The notes under the pieces were generated by a model, which worked only from the letters and a program-made list of their open reading frames with translations, did not search any database and was not told the DNA's origin. The translations under genes and the position numbers were made by a program. 7,121 nt of DNA. Origin: Acidimicrobiia bacterium. GTDB lineage: Bacteria > Actinomycetota > Acidimicrobiia > Acidimicrobiales > Acidimicrobilacustridaceae. Shown one piece after another: positions 5,719 to 7,121 of the stretch. Positions within the stretch are counted from its first letter, which is position 1. Every line of letters starts with the position of its first letter. The stretch is taken from NCBI GenBank assembly GCA_018882825.1, contig VERC01000124.1, forward strand, positions 1 to 7,121. Direction: 5' to 3'.

Positions 5719-6812
5719 CGAGTGAACGCGCCGCGGAGCCGGGCCAGCAATCCGTGCTCGGGCGGATCGAGGTGCTCGCCGCGCAGTTCAGCGAGGTGCA
5801 CGAGGAGCGCCCGTTGCTCGTCGTCCAGATCGACCGGCGTCTCCACCACCAGACCCACCACGAGGTCACCGCGCCCGCGCCCGCGCAATCTCGGCACGCC
5901 GCGCCCCCGGAACCGGAACTGGTCGCCGGTCGCCGCTCCCGGGGCGATCTCGATCTCCTCGGTCCCGTCCAGCGTGTCGACGGCGAGTCGGGTGCCGATC
6001 GCCGCCTGGGTGAAGGCGATGGGGAGGGTCATGTGCACGTCGTCATCGACGCGGGTGAACACCGGATCGGGGGCCACCCGCACGTGGACGTAGAGGTCGC
6101 CGGTGGCGCCACCGCGTGGTCCGACGGCCCCGCGACCGGTGAGGCGCAGTGTGGCACCGGTGTCGACGCCGGCGGGAACCTCCACGGTGTAGGAGCGCTC
6201 CTCGATGCGCCGACCCTCACCGGCGCACTTGGGGCAGAGATGATCGATGACGGTGCCGATCCCGTTGCAGCGTCCGCACGGGCCGGCCGTCACCATCTGG
6301 CCGAGGATCGACTGGCGTACCCGCCGCACCTGACCGGTTCCTCCGCAGTCGCCACAGCGCTGGGGATGCGAGCCCGCCGCCGCCCCGCTCCCCTCGCAGT
6401 CCTCGCAGGGCACGGCGGTCCGCACGCTCACGTCGGTCTCGCAGCCGAACACGGCGTCGACGAACGACAGGTCGACGATGGCTTCCACGTCGGCCCCGCG
6501 AGGCGGACCGCTCGGACCGCCGCCGAAGGTCGACCCTCCGTTGAAGAACATGTCGAAGATGTCGCCCAACCCGCCGCCGAAGGGCGCGCCTTGGCCAGCC
6601 GGCGCGTCGCCGTACATGTCGTAGTGCTGGCGACGTTGCGGATCGGAGAGCACCTCGTAGGCGAGCGCCACCTCCTTGAAGCGGGCCTCGGCCTCGGCGT
6701 CACCCGGATTCACATCGGGGTGCAGTTCGCGTGCCCGGCGTCGGTACGCCCGACGGATGTCGTCGGATCCGGCGTCCCTCGGGACGCCCAGGACGTCGTA
6801 GTGATCGGCCAC
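5715..6812 (-). CDS. dnaJ: Chaperone DnaJ (type I Hsp40)
   Basis: This 365-residue DnaK co-chaperone binds unfolded protein and stimulates DnaK ATP hydrolysis. It is a complete type I protein. The J domain (about 3-68) has HPD at 31-33. A Gly/Phe-rich linker spans about 71-104. The zinc-finger domain has four CXXCXGXG repeats at C136/C139, C153/C156, C179/C182 and C193/C196, all cysteines intact, for two zinc ions. Two beta-barrel substrate domains follow, including the [15 protein letters not shown] segment. The start is GTG at 6812, one base after the hrcA stop, with GAGGG at 6818-6822 as ribosome site. Its place after hrcA and apart from dnaK marks it as the hrcA-linked DnaJ (often called dnaJ2) of actinobacteria, which usually have a second dnaJ with dnaK-grpE. 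Repression by HrcA is expected; the operator lies outside the window. Confidence 0.97.
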   Translation of the reverse strand: MADHYDVLGVPRDAGSDDIRRAYRRRARELHPDVNPGDAEAEARFKEVALAYEVLSDPQRRQHYDMYGDAPAGQGAPFGGGLGDIFDMFFNGGSTFGGGPSGPPRGADVEAIVDLSFVDAVFGCETDVSVRTAVPCEDCEGSGAAAGSHPQRCGDCGGTGQVRRVRQSILGQMVTAGPCGRCNGIGTVIDHLCPKCAGEGRRIEERSYTVEVPAGVDTGATLRLTGRGAVGPRGGATGDLYVHVRVAPDPVFTRVDDDVHMTLPIAFTQAAIGTRLAVDTLDGTEEIEIAPGAATGDQFRFRGRGVPRLRGRGRGDLVVGLVVETPVDLDDEQRALLVHLAELRGEHLDPPEHGLLARLRGAFTR

Positions 6813-6813
6813 G

Positions 6814-7121
6814 TCAGCCCTCGCTCAGTCGCCGACCGAGGCGATCGGCCACCACGGCGACGGCGGACAGCGCCTGGTCGTAGTGCATGCGAGTCGGTCC
6901 CAGGACGCCGATCGTCCCGGCCGCCTCACCGTCGACCATGTAGGGGGCCACCACGAGCGAGCAGTCGGACAACGCCTCGTTGCCCGTCTCGCGCCCGATG
7001 GCAACCGAGAGTCCCCGTCGCAGCACGTCCTCCAGCAGACCGACGACCACGAGCTGCTGCTCGAGGATGCGCAGGATCTCGCTCACCGTCCGCACCGCGT
7101 CGAAAGCGGCGACCATCTCGG
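6814..7121 (-). CDS. hrcA: Heat-inducible transcription repressor HrcA (C-terminal part)
   Basis: Only the last 101 or so residues are in the window; the gene continues past the right edge. HrcA binds the CIRCE operator upstream of chaperone genes and represses them until heat shock, with GroEL helping to keep it active. The visible part is the end of the GAF-like ligand/dimer domain. It shows an [10 protein letters not shown] segment, then [49 protein letters not shown], where [10 protein letters not shown] is a strong HrcA signature. The N-terminal winged-helix domain and the promoter are not in the window. An ATG at 7116 lies in frame but is internal; the preceding codon GAG is still coding. 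It is the first gene of the operon seen here. Confidence 0.93.
   Translation of the reverse strand, partial: EMVAAFDAVRTVSEILRILEQQLVVVGLLEDVLRRGLSVAIGRETGNEALSDCSLVVAPYMVDGEAAGTIGVLGPTRMHYDQALSAVAVVADRLGRRLSEG
6818..6822 (-). promoter_or_regulatory. Ribosome binding site of dnaJ
   Basis: On the minus strand GAGGG lies 5 bases before the dnaJ GTG codon and within the last codons of hrcA. It supports GTG at 6812 as the true start and shows that dnaJ translation can begin even though the gene has no upstream leader of its own. Confidence 0.55.

Noticed and set aside
4816..6093. A 425-codon plus-strand frame opposite hemW, rsmE and dnaJ
   Set aside because: It crosses three tightly packed real genes on the other strand and has Arg/Ser/Pro-rich low-complexity content, so it is a shadow frame.
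7114..7116. ATG at 7116 as the start of a small separate gene of 100 residues
   Set aside because: The sequence from here is the HrcA C-terminal domain and the frame remains open to the window edge, so this methionine is internal.

Overview
The window comes from a GC-rich, actinobacterium-like genome. The main reasons are the strong G/C bias at third codon positions, the gene order hrcA-dnaJ-rsmE-hemW, GTG and TTG starts, start sites without Shine-Dalgarno sequences, and a valine tRNA whose CCA end is not encoded. The order and the crotonase/radical SAM neighbours would suit an Acidimicrobiia-type lineage, but that placement is inference. No phage, insertion sequence, CRISPR array or obvious recent-transfer signature is visible.

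Left part, plus strand: bases 1-118 form a very long, nearly perfect inverted repeat that ends inside the second codon of trpS (tryptophanyl-tRNA synthetase, 113-1093). A tRNA-Val(CAC) gene follows at 1172-1245 with a plausible promoter in front of it. Both are translation genes and both point right.

Middle part, minus strand: an orphan radical SAM/SPASM-like protein (1294-2298) faces the tRNA. Behind it lies a crotonase-fold (enoyl-CoA hydratase/isomerase) protein (2377-3228). The two share a strand but are 78 bases apart, and the radical SAM gene has its own leaderless-type promoter candidate, so they may not be one unit.

Right part, minus strand: a compact operon is read in the order hrcA (partial, runs off the right edge) - dnaJ - rsmE - hemW - membrane J-domain protein. 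Its junctions are 1 base apart, a 4-base overlap, a 13-base (or 4-base) overlap and 4 bases apart, so it is almost certainly co-transcribed and translationally coupled. HrcA is the CIRCE-binding heat-shock repressor. DnaJ is the DnaK co-chaperone. RsmE methylates 16S rRNA. HemW is a radical SAM haem chaperone. The last gene joins a cytoplasmic J domain, one membrane helix and an outside four-cysteine domain. If HrcA controls the whole unit, rRNA methylation, haem delivery and a membrane-tethered DnaK partner would be tied to heat stress.

The most interesting items are the terminal inverted repeat (assembly fold-back, or a truly symmetrical divergent promoter) and the J domain-membrane-cysteine domain protein. 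Most of the rest is ordinary housekeeping. Gene-free stretches are all shorter than 120 bases: 1-112 (inverted repeat), 1094-1171 (tRNA promoter), 1246-1293 (nothing convincing), 2299-2376 (promoter candidate and a small hairpin) and 3229-3294 (ribosome binding site only).
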